A stretch of DNA of 64,000 nucleotides from Clitoria ternatea (Eukaryota > Streptophyta > Magnoliopsida > Fabales > Fabaceae). Location: positions 50,576,501-50,640,500 of the forward strand of contig CM075675.1 in assembly GCA_037962975.1 (NCBI GenBank), given 5' to 3'. The position numbers and the translations under genes were made by a program. The notes beneath the pieces are model-generated. The model was not told where the DNA came from. It ran no database searches and worked only from the letters and a program-made list of their open reading frames with translations. This document shows positions 10,697 through 22,439 of the stretch, piece by piece. How positions within the stretch are numbered: position 1 is the stretch's first letter; the number at the start of each line of letters is the position of its first letter.

Positions 10697-12758
10697 TGTC
10701 ACGACCTGGATCGCGACAGCGCGGCGAAAAATAAAAGAGTATCGAATGAAACAGGGAGTCGCCACCAACATTTTTATCCATAGGAAAAACATTGGGAAAA
10801 AACTAAGTTCAGTAAAGCACTGGTTAAAAATTGAAGTCCAAGTTCGGGAGTCTGTTACGAGAAGGGAAGGTATTAGCACCCTACATCGCCTGTCAAAGAC
10901 AGTACCAAGATTGAAAGCACAATATAAATAGCCTTAAATAAAACATGGTTTCTTCCCTTTTACTTGTATTTTGAAAATGATAGAATGGAGTGGGAGAACT
11001 GTACAAACATAGAACGACGAAGCGAGGTCAATGGAACGTTTCATCCGAATTAAACTCGACTTCGATATGAGACAGGGAAGGGAAGGGAATGCTAATAAGG
11101 CATCACGCCTAAATTAGACATTCTCGGATAAAAAAAAACGGGGATAGGAAAGAGATAAGCGGGACGTCTCGTCCTAAGTATCCTTTCCCTATGAATCATG
11201 GCGAGGCTTGAGCAAAAACTAGGGGGAAATCAACAAGACGTCACGTCTAAATTGATTTTCACGGTAGCGACCCAAAAGAAGAACATTTATGAAAGAAACA
11301 TGAAAGCAAGGAAATAAATCAGTAAAGGGAAATAAGAAAGATGGGCCCGACAGGAGTTAAAGTCCTGCTCCTACGTATTCTTGAATTATCAAGAAATCAG
11401 GGTTACGTAGTTCTGAGTATTATTATTTTTAGGAAGAAATCTGAGAGATGTTGATGGATGTCATTAGAGTGGAAGACTCATGCAAAGCGAAATTCTTCGC
11501 ACGTGCACGAATCCTAAGTGGGTTGTGTAGACGGGAGTGCTCCCGTACGACACTATTTTTTACAAAATCATTTATTTTATTATATGTACTTGTTAGGGAA
11601 AAAGGATAAAAATATTAACAGTGTAAACTATGGCATGCAGACGATCATAACCAACAAACAGCGAACTCACGGGAAAGTAAAAGACTGAAAGTAAAAGAGA
11701 TAAAGAACAGGGTGAAACCGGTGTAATGGGTTCAGAACCGGTGTGGGGGGGTCAAACGCAGAGACGGTGTCTGACTGATTTCGGACTTGTACGCTGACAG
11801 GAACAATAGACCGGAGTCAGACCCAAATCTTGAAAACTGAAGGACACGACCGGTGTTGTGAGAAGTTGATCCGAGGTGAGTTACTGGATGCTGCGCAAAG
11901 ACGATGTGGAGGAGCAATGAAGGCAGTAACAGGGCAAGGCAATGAAGAACCAGAACGGGGTGGATTTTGTGTGAAGACGGTGTGAGTACGGGGTAGGGGC
12001 GATGGACAAGGGCAACAGCTTTGAGTACTCAGAATCTTCAAGCTTCCCAAAGCTAAGGGTTTATATTGGTGATTATGACAAGTTATTGGTTTCCAGTGGG
12101 GAAGGGGTTTCAGAAGGTCTTCAAAGAAATCAGAGAGAGTTTTGAGAAAAGCTTTCTTGCGAACCAGCCTCTCAAAAACGCAACCCCTATAGTTTCTTTG
12201 GCTGGGGCATTTATAGGGCCTTGAGGTCATGGGCTGAGGGTTTGGGACAGCCAGAATTCCCACTCACCCATACGCGTAGTGGTGTGTAAACCTGGCCATT
12301 AACTGTTCGTGGGGGACAGGATTTCAGCATGGCATTTTTAATTGTCCACTTCCGCCCCCCCCTGTCTGCCACTTTTGGGGAGTGCGATTCCAGGTCATCG
12401 TGCACAAACTTCCGACCTCGTCCATCCGTTGTCAAATCTATGACATCGGCTAGCGAAGATATCGGTTGGACGGAGTCTCCCGTTGATCCGATGTGGTATC
12501 TTTAAGAACCTTTTCCTATGTCTAACACCGGTTGAGCCTTTCAATGTAATCACAGGGGCGGTGTTCTCTCTCCTAGTCCGGGTCCACTACCAGCCGGTGT
12601 GCCTATTTTGATCTGATCCCTTTCCTTGGGGCCGGACTGGCCTGTTACTCCTCACGACATCGGTCCGGTGTTAATTTAGGCCTTGTCCGGTGTTGCCAGT
12701 TTTTAAGGCTGGGTCCGGTGTTATAATAATTTAGGCCGGACCGAAAGAGGTGTTCACA
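10697..12758 (-). repeat. Ogre 5' LTR (2062 bp)
   Basis: The plus-strand ends are TGTCACGACC at 10697 and GGTGTTCACA at 12758, giving TGT...ACA termini. The primer site abuts on the inner side. The partner LTR lies left of the window. The LTR holds many CCGGTGT or CCGGT motifs, densest at 11700-11850 and 12530-12725. Short frames inside it on both strands are not genes. The outer boundary rests on terminal symmetry, since no second copy is visible. Confidence 0.8.
12209..12215 (-). promoter_or_regulatory. Candidate TATA box of the Ogre LTR
   Basis: The minus strand reads CTATAAATG here, a good plant TATA box, in a GC-richer setting about 550 bp inside the LTR. Transcription would start about 30 bases further (near 12180) and read through the PBS. 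A weaker alternative, AATATAAACC, lies near 12060. Confidence 0.5.
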
Positions 12759-14247
12759 ACAAGAAACACAAAAGAATACCATAAAAACACAAATACAAAA
12801 CATAGAAAAGAACTTGAACTAAAACATGGTAAAATGGAGTATAAACCAATGTACATAGACTTAAAACAATTAAATGTAAAAGAGAGATAGAGAGGAAGAA
12901 GAAAACAAAGAAATAACATGCTTTAGCCAAGGATAGCCTACATCCACAGGAAAAAGCAACAAAACTAATTATTTGATGAAATAGTTACACAATTACAACT
13001 TTATCCAACACTTAGCCAATGATCTAATAAACTTTTTGTCACTTTTTTCGCTCTTTACACAAGTACCCAATGGTCTTATTTATACGAAACAATGCCTAGT
13101 GACATCTATGAACCAAGACAGTTACATAGAACAATAATCATGCTAAGTCTACTAACATACTTAGACAAAATCTGCGAACATACTTCATAGCAGATTGAGT
13201 CTGTTGGCAGACTTTAGAATAGGTAACAGACTTAGAGTCTGCAACAATATTTAAAGTCATATTTCTTCACACATCCAAGCATGTACATAAGGCCTTTTTT
13301 ATGAGAAAAGTTAAATTATGTTGTTTAAAAACTATTCCAAGCAGACCCTAAATCAAATTTCAATAAATGTAATGATTCTTGATTACAAAATTTTAAAAAA
13401 TCAATTTAATGATAAATTTAAAATATTAAGAATGACAATATTAATCTTAAGTTGTTATTTTAATTTGAAGATATCTTTCTTAAAATAGGAATAAGAAAAT
13501 CATAAAAAGATTTTAAATTAACTAAAAGGTAATATCCACTCCAACAATTGAGTTTAAATTGGAAGGTTTATAGTGATGTTAAGAAACTTGATTGAACCGA
13601 CTAGTTTGAGCCCACTAGTCTGAGCATCCTACTGGATCAGAAATGTAGTTATAACCCAATCAAACTTGGTTCAACTTGACTAGCTCAACACCAAATCCAT
13701 GACGTGATTTTTCTATTGACCGAATACAAAATGAAGGTAAGGTGTTGATAAAGTAAATACCTTTAGAAAGTACTTTTTGGTGGACTCGAAGTACCACACC
13801 TTCTATTGGCCTTTCATAAAGTGGCAAAATCTACATGCAAAATGGAAACATGCTTCGTAGAAATCTGATGCAAAGCATAATTGCTTTCCTCTTGGTTTTC
13901 CTCCAGACCCCTTAATCATATAAGATGTTTATGCAATATTATGAATTATCCTTTAAACATTTTATTTAGTTTTTTTTAAAAAGAAGTTCTTAAACACTAA
14001 CATGAACTAAATTATGTTTAATTTTGTTGATTACTTTGATATATTTTATGTTGGACTAATTTGATAGTTAAGTTTTACAACCTTGATACATTTGCAGTTG
14101 TACAAGTCTTGAATTTGTAACAGAGTCTAGAAGTTGGTTTCTTTTTTTTGTTGACGAAGTTAGTTTCTTTTAAATGAGTATTATTTATTTATCCTTATTT
14201 TAGATAAATATGCTCTATTTAAAAGGAACACTAACATTGTTTACAAG
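12759..14247. other. Intergenic, no gene seen
   Basis: This AT-rich stretch lies between the Ogre LTR and the second Tat element. Short open frames here have no recognisable protein pattern. I see no clear terminal repeats. Confidence 0.6.
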
Positions 14248-14252
14248 ACTCT

Positions 14253-14497
14253 TGTTCCCCCTTCCTCCCCCTCGAGTTTAGGAGGTGGTCCCCTCAAACC
14301 CCCCTAAACCTCCTTACGTCATTTAGTAGTAGGTTGATTTAGATCATAGCCTAATGGGCTGAGGCCTACTTTGTAACCTAGATATAAAAGTGCCTATCGT
14401 ACGTACGTTGTAACCAGTGACACATTATAGAGATTAACATCCCTAATTCATAGGAGGATTTGCCTAGGTTTTGTGCTCTAAGCTCTGTGTATGAATA
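14253..14497 (+). repeat. 5' LTR of the second Tat element
   Basis: It starts TGTTCCCCC and aligns with the 3' LTR at 25416 over its whole length. The last bases read TGTATGAATA where the other copy has TGTGAACA, so the terminal CA has mutated to TA. Confidence 0.92.
14383..14389 (+). promoter_or_regulatory. TATA box in 5' LTR
   Basis: TATAAAAG stands in both LTRs (the other at 25527-25534), about 115 bp before the LTR end, in the expected U3 position. Confidence 0.65.
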
Positions 14498-14500
14498 TTT

Positions 14501-14518
14501 TGGCGCCCACCGTGGGGC
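14501..14518 (+). other. Primer binding site of the second Tat element
   Basis: TGGCGCCCACCGTGGGGC begins three bases after the 5' LTR. The TGGCGCC core is common in Ty3/gypsy primer sites. I do not assign the tRNA. Confidence 0.8.
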
Positions 14519-14595
14519 CCGATAAAATGGATCCTACACTACCATCACCTAAACCCTAACCCTAATCCTAGTCTGATTCCAGATGAGCCCTGACC

Positions 14596-15546
14596 ATGGT
14601 GAACACTCATAATACGCGACGAGAGGAAGACAACGGGCATCAAGCGTCATCTGATCATGATGATTGGATACAACACCTCACCAACATGGTCGAAACCCTA
14701 CAAAGGACAGTTGCCAACCTTCAACAGGAGAATGCGGAGCTTCGAGGGCAAAGGAGAGAGGAGCGCGAGGCCTCCAATCACAACACTGATCAATCCACTT
14801 GTCAAAAGACCACTGGTTAAGCCTCGTACCAGACGGAGACTACCAAGTATAACCCAGAGTTACCTTTTGCTGCCCACCCTTGGACCGACCCGATCATGGA
14901 GGCACTTACCCCCCTCAATTACAAACCCCCGCTGATCGAAAAATACGACGAAAGAGGTGATCATGAAGACCACCTTACCATCTATACCAATACTATGTTG
15001 GTAACAGGGGCGTCTGATTCCCTCTTTTGTCAAACCTTCCCCACCACTTTGACTAAGTCAGCACTACGTTGGTTCTCCCACCTCCCTCCGAAGAGTGTCT
15101 TCAGCTTTTTCGACCTGAGTAAGAAGTTCCTCAGCTAGTTTTCCACCAACAAGGCCGTGCAGCAGACTTCGCACAGCCTAGTTAATCTGCTCCAGCTTCC
15201 GGGGGAGTCCCAAAAGTAATATATGACGTATCTTTTTGAACAAACCATCTAGATCCAACACCTCAACCCAAAAGTGGCTTTACATGCTATTCAAATAAGT
15301 TTGTGCCCTGGAAAATTTGTTGACTCCCTGGCAAAGAAGCCACCATTGGACATGGACGACTTTCTCACGAGGGCCTCAAGGTACATTGCTATTGAAGAGT
15401 GTGAAGCTGATCGAACCAAGGTTGTCGATCGAACCAACCCTGCGGATCAGAGAAATCCCCGCCCTGAGCCGAAAAAGAAAAACCCCAGAAGAAACCGAGA
15501 TGCTAAGGCTTACACTGCCCCCACTACACAAACTTCACACCACTAA
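14596..15546 (+). pseudogene. Decayed gag of the second Tat element
   Basis: One frame runs through the region, broken by TAA at 14818 and TAG at 15136, and by further stops near 15217 and 15250. It starts MVNTHNTRREEDN with a short coiled coil (LQRTVANLQQENAELRGQ). The Retrotrans_gag core follows (ALRWFSHLPPKSVFSFFDLSKKFLS), then a basic Lys/Arg-rich tail. Several stops sit where relatives would have Gln, consistent with CAG to TAG change. Confidence 0.82.
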
Positions 15547-16074
15547 AGGACCGCCGTGATTGAATTTTGTACGAGGTATACAACACGGGGCTCCTTGCTC
15601 TCCCGCCCCTAGGAGAGGGCCCCAAGAGGTCGGATATGTCCAAGTTCTATGAATTCCATAGGGTCTTCGGCCATGCTACCAAAAAATGTTGATCCCTCCC
15701 CAACCAGATAGAGCTTTTAATCTGGTAGGGATACCTCGCGAAATTTGTTGCTCAAAGGGATAATAATCCTCGAGAAGGTTTTCAGAGAAGAGAAAGAAAC
15801 CACCTTGATCAGGTGGAACTGTAGACCCGGAACCGTTCACGAGCCCCTCGCTCCTGATCTCCCAGGCCCATAGAAGAAAAGGGATGTGCGCGATGAGTCA
15901 TACACATAATTTTAGGTGGATTCCTAGGAACCCATGCACGCCGATCGCACCAGTCGGGTCAGGTAAATTTGTTGTAGGAACACCCCGATTCCACCGCTAT
16001 CACATTCGATAGGTCAGATTTCCCCAGGGGTGGACCCAAACGAGATGAACCCATTGCAGTTACCATGAAGGTTA
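15547..16074 (+). pseudogene. Decayed gag-protease linker
   Basis: No frame stays open here. Short pieces read like the nucleocapsid linker of this family (CEFHRVFGHATKKC-like, near 15645-15690), so a broken zinc knuckle is likely. Confidence 0.5.
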
Positions 16075-19000
16075 AAGATTTCATGATAAAACGAGTGCTT
16101 ATAGACCAGGGAAGTTCAGTAGACATACTTTGTTGGAAGGCGTACTAGAAAATATGCCTCCCACTCCAACAACTCCAAAGGTATGATGGTGCACTTCTTA
16201 GTTTTTCAGGTGATTCTGTGTAGGTTTTAGGATGTATTGACTTGAGGACCAACTTTGGGAGCGGAAAAGATAGCCGTGCAATATGGGTCAAGTTACTGGT
16301 CATAGACTTCCCCAGCTCCTACAATGCTCTATTGGGCCAACCTTCGCTCAACGCCTTAGGTGTCGTTATCTCAACCATGCACCTAACTATAAAAACCCCC
16401 CTCAGGGATGGAAGGGTGGGAGTCGTCAGAGCCGATCCAGAGGTGGCACAGGCGTGTTACCATGAGAGCCTCCGTCCCAAGTCAACCTTCATAATCGAGG
16501 AAGATATGGAGACAACTTTTGATTCTCGCGATGATCAGGAATATGACAGACCTCAACCGGTAGAATCACTCAAGCTTGTCCAAGTCAGACCTTCCCCTGG
16601 CCAATTCACACGAGTTAGTGCAATTCTTGATCCATACTTGGAGGAAACCCTTATCAGACTGCTGAAAGAAAATACTGACATGTTCGCTTGGAACCCCGCC
16701 GATATGCCAGGCATCGACCCTAATACAATTTACCACTCGCTCAATCTTGAGCAGGATGCCAAACCCGTGTCCCAAAGGCCTAGGAAGATGGGCCCCGATC
16801 GGAAGAACGTAGTTAAAGAGGAAACAGACAAGCTCCTATCTCCAAAATTCATTCGGGAAGTCAAGTACCAGACTTGGCTATCGAATATGGTCATGGTAAA
16901 GAAGTCAAACGGAAAATGGCGGATGTGTGTTGACTTCATCGATCTGAATAAGGTATGTCCCAAGGATCCCTATCCTTCACCTAGCATTGATAGTCTGGTG
17001 GATGATACTTCATGTTACAGGATGCTAAGCTTCATGGACGGCTACTCGGGTTACAACTAGATCTGAATGGACCTAAAGGATGAGGAAAAAATGGCCTTTA
17101 TCATCGGGGGCCCAACTATTGCTACCGGGTGATGCCCTTTGGCTTAAAAAAATGTAAGAGCAACTTACCAAAGACTGATGGACTAGATATTCACCAAGCA
17201 TATTGGGAGAAACATGGAAGTGCATGTGGATGACATGGTCATGAAAATAAGACAGGCCGAGTCACATGTGCAGGACTTGGAAGAGACATTTACTGAGTTG
17301 CGTAAGCATAACATGCGACTAAACCCTAAAAAGTGCTCTTTCGGGGTCCAAGGAGGAAAATTCCTAGGGTACATGCTCACTTATAGAGGCATCGAGGCCA
17401 ACCCCGACCAATGCCGAGCCATCTTAGGGATGTGAAATCCCTAGAACATTAAGGAGGTTCAACGCCTAACCGGGCGGATTACGGCCCTCTCCCGATTTTT
17501 TATGAAGTTTGTTGAAAAGTCCATGCCATTCTACAAGGTGCTAAAGAAAACAGACGCATTTGAATGGACCCCTAAGTGTGAACAAGCTTTCCAAGACCTC
17601 AAAGCTTATCTTGCATCCCCAATCTTGACACAGTCTGAGGCAGGGTCGGATTTGATTATTTACCTTTTCGCAGAAGCTGAGGCGGTGAGCTTGGTCTTGG
17701 TCCAAGAGGATGGCCCAATCTAGAGGCCAGTTTACTTCACCAACAAAACCCTACAGGGGGATGAGACACGATACCAGCGGGTGGAAAAGTTTGCCTACAG
17801 CCTTGTCGTAGCCGCCTGACGGCTCTGCCCCTATTTCTACAGTCATCAAATAGTGGTACGAACTGATCAGCCACTAGGAAAAATTCTTCAGAAGCCCCAA
17901 CTTGCAGGGTGCATGATATCCTGGGCCGTGGAGCTATCCAAATACGGTATTCGATATGAATCTTGAGGACCTATAAAACCCCAAGTGCTCGCAAACTTTT
18001 TAGTAGAATTGGGGGAAGACAAGGACGAGTACGACACGGAGCATGGTTTATGGACCCTCTCGGTAGATGGTTCCTCCAATGCTAAAGGCAGTGGGGTAGG
18101 TGTTGTTTTGGAATCCCCGACCGAACTAGTTATTGAGGAATCATTGCAATTCCGATTCAAGGCTAGCAACAACTAAGCAAAGTATGAGGCGTTCATCGCT
18201 AGGCTATAAACAGCCATCGATCTGGACGCCCGATGCGTACAGGCAAAGACCGACTCCTAACTAGTGGGCTGACAGATTGAAGGGTCATACCAAACCAAAG
18301 ACTCGACTCTAGTGAAGTACTTGGCCCAAATAAATAAGATAGTCAAGAACCTAAGCATTTCTAAGTCGTTCATGTCCCACGAGCAACGAATAAATGGGCA
18401 GACATCCTGGCCAAACTCGCCAACACAGTCAAAGCGGGGAACCTTAAGACGATTTTCTAGGTCGTCTTGGAAGAGTCTACAATCCAGGAAACACAACAGA
18501 TTCATCAGGTAAGTGAGGTTCAAACTAAAAATACATGGATGACCCCTATCATTGATTTTTTTAAAGCAGGGAACACTCCCGGAGGATCAGCAGCAAACAA
18601 AGAAATTGTAGGTCCAAGCGGCCATTTACACTCTGATGGATGGACTCTTATATAAGAGAGGCTTCACTATGTCTCTCCTAAAATACCTAAATGAAAAACA
18701 AGCCGACTACGTCATCAGAGAGTTACACTTAGGAATCTGTGGTCTTTATAGAGGGGTCCGACCCTTAACGGCCCGAGTCCTCAGAGCAAGATATTTCTGG
18801 CCCACTCTACGCTTCGATTATTATGACTTTGTTAAAAAGTGTGACTCTTACCAGCGCAATGCTAACCGGATCCACAACCATCCGAAGCCGTTATATGGAA
18901 TACTGTCACCTTGGCCTTTTAACACTTATGGGATGACATTCTGGGTCCTTTTCCTCCAGGAAAAGGACAACTCAAGTTTCTCTTGGTAGCCATCGACTTC

Positions 19001-19772
19001 TTTACCAAATGGATCAAAGCCGAAGCCTTGGAAACCATCACAACAGCCAAAGTGCAAACTTTCACATGGAAGCACATCATTTGCAGGCACGAACTCCCCC
19101 ACACTATCATTTCTGACAATGGCCAACAGTTTACAGATAAAAAGTTTTGTAGAATTCTGTGAAAACTTGGGTATAAAAAGAAAATTCTCCTCCGTGAAAC
19201 ACCTGCAGACCAACGGTCAGGCTGAGGCAGCAAACAAAGTCATCCTTCAACAACTAAAAAGACGGCTCAGACAAGCCAAGGGTCGATGGACAGAAGAATT
19301 ACACGGAATTCTTTGGGCCTACCACACTACTCCACACTCGTCAACCCACGAGACTCTGTTCTGACTCATATACGGAGCCGATGCCATGATACCCGTCGAG
19401 TTGGGAGAGCCCACTTTTCGACGTCTTACTTATGATAAAGATACAAACGACGAAGGGAGGCGAGAAAATCTAGATCTCAGCCTAGAAGAGCGAGATGTGG
19501 CATATGTCAAGATACAGACGACTAAACACAAATCTGCCCAAAAATGGAACTCTTTTCTCCGGCCTTGACCTTTTAGAAAAGGCGATCTCGTTTTACGTAC
19601 CATGGACAATAACAGAAGAGCACGAGAAGATGGCAAACTTGCGCCCTCCTGGGAAGGGCCATACCTAGTCAAAGAAGCATTGAACAAAGGCGCATACCGA
19701 ATAGAAGAGTTATCAAGCAAGGAACTCGCCAAGACTTGGAATGAGACCCATCTAAAGATGTATTTCAGCTAA
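16075..19772 (+). pseudogene. Decayed protease, RT, RNase H, archaeal RNase H and integrase
   Basis: The protease active site reads IDQGSSVDIL near 16100. RT is recognisable from MCVDFIDLNK and FMDGYSGYN (to 17060), with VDDM in place of the usual Y-x-DD box near 17225-17240. RNase H follows (FTNKTLQGDETRYQRVEK and onward). The second RNase H begins WTLSVDGSSNAKGSG near 18050. Integrase runs from about 18720 (FFTKWIKAEALE, ISDNGQQF, NGQAEAANK) to the stop at 19772 after KMYFS. At least ten stops and several frame changes break it. Many are TAG or TGA at expected Gln or Trp codons. Confidence 0.88.
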
Positions 19773-19906
19773 TTATTGTACACTCGGCACTCTTTTTCCT
19801 ACCTGAGGGTTTTTCCCATTGGGTTTTTCCCTCAGGAGGTTTTTATGAGGCCCCCCTCTACCATTCTTTTCAATAATTTTTTTTTGATATTATTCATAAA
19901 AAACTT

Positions 19907-20578
19907 CTTGAATTCGTTCAAGTATACGAAAAAGCCCGAGCGCAGAATCGATCCCTCAGCACTCGATCCGAAGGCTTGAATTCGTTCAAGTATACGAAAA
20001 AGTCCGAGCGCTGAGTCGATCCCTCGGCACTCGATCCGAAGGCTTGAATTCGTTCAAGTATATGAAAAGCCCGGGCACGAAATCGATCCCTCGGCACTCG
20101 ATCTGAAGGCTTGAATTCATTCAAGTATATGAAAAAGTCTGAGTGTGGAGTCGATCCCTCGGCACTCGATCTGAAGGCTTGAATTTGTTCAAGTATACGA
20201 AAAGCCCGAGCGCGTACTCGATCTGAAGGCTTGAATTCGTTCAAGTATACAAAAAAGTCCGAGCGCGGAGTCGATCCCTCGGTACTCAATCCGAAGGCTT
20301 GAATTCGTTCAATTATACGAAAAGCCTTAGCGCGGAATCGATCCTCAACACTCGATCTAAAGGCTTGAATTCATTCAAGTATACGAAAAAGTTCGAGCAC
20401 GGAGTCGATCCTTCGGCACTCGATCTGAAGGCTTGAATTCGTTCAAGTATACGAAAAAGTCCGAGCGCGGAATCGATCCCTCGGCACTCGATCTGAAGGC
20501 TTGAATTTGTTCAAGTATACGAAAAAGTATGAGCGCGGAATCGATCTCTTGGCACTTGATCTGAAGGCTTGAATTCGA
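19907..20578. repeat. 68-bp tandem repeat array, about 10 copies
   Basis: The phrase CTTGAATTCGTTCAAGTATA recurs with starts at 19907, 19975, 20043, 20110, 20178, 20230, 20298, 20364, 20432, 20500 and 20568. The spacing is 68 bp except for one 52-bp unit (a 16-bp deletion) and small 66-67 bp variants. Each unit also has CGATCCCTCGGCACTCGATC. Units are open in some frames on the minus strand, but this is a by-product of the repeat. The array sits just behind pol, in the 3' untranslated zone where Tat-lineage elements are known to carry tandem subrepeats. Confidence 0.93.
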
Positions 20579-20791
20579 TTTCATTCAAACATCATACAAG
20601 TCAGTGAACAATTTAATTGGCGATTGAAAATCTCAACAAGGCGATCGGTATCTGACTGAAACAACAAAATGACAAAAGAAGACAATAACCGAAGAATCCA
20701 AGACAACCAACAGAACTTCCTTAATACCATTAAGTATTCATACAAGTACATTCACAAGACAAAAAGAAAAAGACGCTACATGAAAAATCGC

Positions 20792-22023
20792 CTAGGAAGG
20801 CCCAACACTCGGAACTTCAGATGCCAACCCAGGCACACCTCGCTCCTCGCCCCTGTCAGCATCTTTCTGCTCACCCTCTGAGTCTGATAAGGGGATAATT
20901 TGGCCATCCACAACCACCTTAAAGGGATCGAGACCTTCAAAATTTAGTACAACAGTGGGGTTTAGAACAGAAATTTGCTCTTGACAAAGTTAGAATACAT
21001 TGAAATACTTCACAACGATATCTTGCTCCGCTGCCATGAGATTATCCTTTGCCTTATTTTTCAGCGTCTCCAAATCCAACTGAGCCGTCTGAAGGACCCT
21101 CTCTAATGTGTGTTTTTAGAAAGATAAAACATTATACGTCTCCTCAATCTCTGAAACTTTTTAGTCCCAGTAGGAGCACCTCTCCTCTGTAACTGATAAT
21201 TCTGACTTTGCCAAATCTCGCCCCGCCTTAGCAACTTTCGGGGTTTCCTCAATAATAGCCAACTGTGACTCTACCGAATCCCGTTCCGCCCGCGCGGTCT
21301 TTAGATCATGCTCCGACCATTCTAAGACCGACTTCATAGAGGCAATCAACTCTCTCATACCCTCGGCACGAGTAGCATCTTTCTTTCTCCCTTCTCATAG
21401 TAGCTCATTCTCTTTCTTTAAACATTCGCGTTCTTGGATCAATGCTGCCACTACGCTATCCTGATCAACTAACCGCTTTTCAAGAGATCGGGATATCGAG
21501 GTTTCCCGGAGCCCAAACATCTCTGCAGCTTTACACATGGCAATGGGATCAGAGGAGGCATATTTTTCCCCGTCTTTCTCGAAAAGGATCGTACGATCCA
21601 TGAACAGTGAAATTGGAAAGTGCATGTCCCAAAGGGAAAGAGCTGACCTCCTATTAGCACCCAACGACCCATTAACAAACTCTTCCCATAGACATTCGGT
21701 CGAGTCCGTCACACTAGGGATGGTCCTGGCGATTGACTCCACAGATATAAAACGGTTGGGGTCAGAGATCGCATTCCCGATCGGCCTTGAAGTCTCCCCA
21801 TGAGCCGCCAGGGCAGAGACCTCTGTCTCCTTCTCCCCCACCATCGGTAGTGGTAACGACCCCAACAGGAGTGACAACTGGAGTCGCCCGAGGCTCGGAT
21901 GCTCCGTCGGCCCCTGCCACAACCGAAGAGGGCCTCGGTTTCTTAGTAGTCCTCGTCTCAACCCCCTGCGGGTGTACCTCCTGGTAACGTTTCATCAGAT
22001 CTTTTAGAGTCAATTTACGCGGA
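20792..22023 (-). pseudogene. Second copy of antisense coiled-coil exon, decayed
   Basis: This is a paralogue of the 22440-23828 exon on the same strand. It begins after a GGGCAG acceptor with (I)APRKLTLKDLMKRY, against MAPEKISLKDLKKLY in the other copy; its ATG has become ATA. It then shares SLWDMHFPISLFMDRT (21580-21640), a coiled-coil middle part (21161-21358 and 21395-21500), and LNFEGLDPFKVVVDGQI with LSDSE near the end (20880-20945). The stop is at 20792. Several internal stops (for example 21395 and 21161) break it. The Transposase_28-like first exon is not repeated. Confidence 0.78.
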
Positions 22024-22439
22024 GCTATATTGCCTGCCCATAAAGGTATAACACATGGTTATCACTAAACAATGAAATAAATGATAGCTTAGTACAGTAC
22101 CAGTAGTAAAGTAAACAACAATTAACTTTACTCCAATAAGTTTGTATACAAAACTACTCAGCCCGACTCCTACATGATAACAATTCACTTCTCTCCCTCC
22201 TCTCGGAACGGGTTCCTCGTAAAATCAGGTCCCAGAACAGATCCGTCCCCTCGACACATACGTGTGCAAAATTTAAAATTCGTTCAAGAAAGGAAAAAAT
22301 ACCAAACGGGTACCAATAACACAAGCCAAAGAAATCAGGCGACAAACAAGGAAGTAATGGAAACTTTAATTTTTCATTTATAAAGTAGAAATTATAATTG
22401 CAAAGGAAAGTAATAAAAGAAGACAGGAAAAAGGAAAAG

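Larger units (their letters stand above)
1..12758 (-). mobile_element. Ogre-type Ty3/gypsy (Tat lineage) LTR retrotransposon, 3' end outside window
   Basis: Read on the minus strand the order is LTR (12758 to 10697), primer binding site, leader, ORF1, gag-pro, intron, RT-RNase H-archaeal RNase H, integrase, then a short 3' tail running off the left edge. ORF1 upstream of gag, a second RNase H and an intron between protease and RT are the reported hallmarks of Ogre elements. Only the 5' LTR is visible, so the target duplication (ACAAG at 12759-12763 would be one copy) cannot be tested. Coding damage is modest: three in-frame stops in gag-pro and one frameshift before integrase. The copy looks defective as it stands. 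Confidence 0.93.

Noticed and set aside
11732..12435. Several overlapping minus-strand frames
   Set aside because: Inside the Ogre LTR, with no conserved protein features.
19907..20578. Possible CRISPR-like array
   Set aside because: Units are contiguous tandem repeats without unique spacers, in a plant retrotransposon.
19918..20584. Minus-strand frames of repeated protein
   Set aside because: They are read-outs of the 68-bp tandem DNA repeat, not genes.
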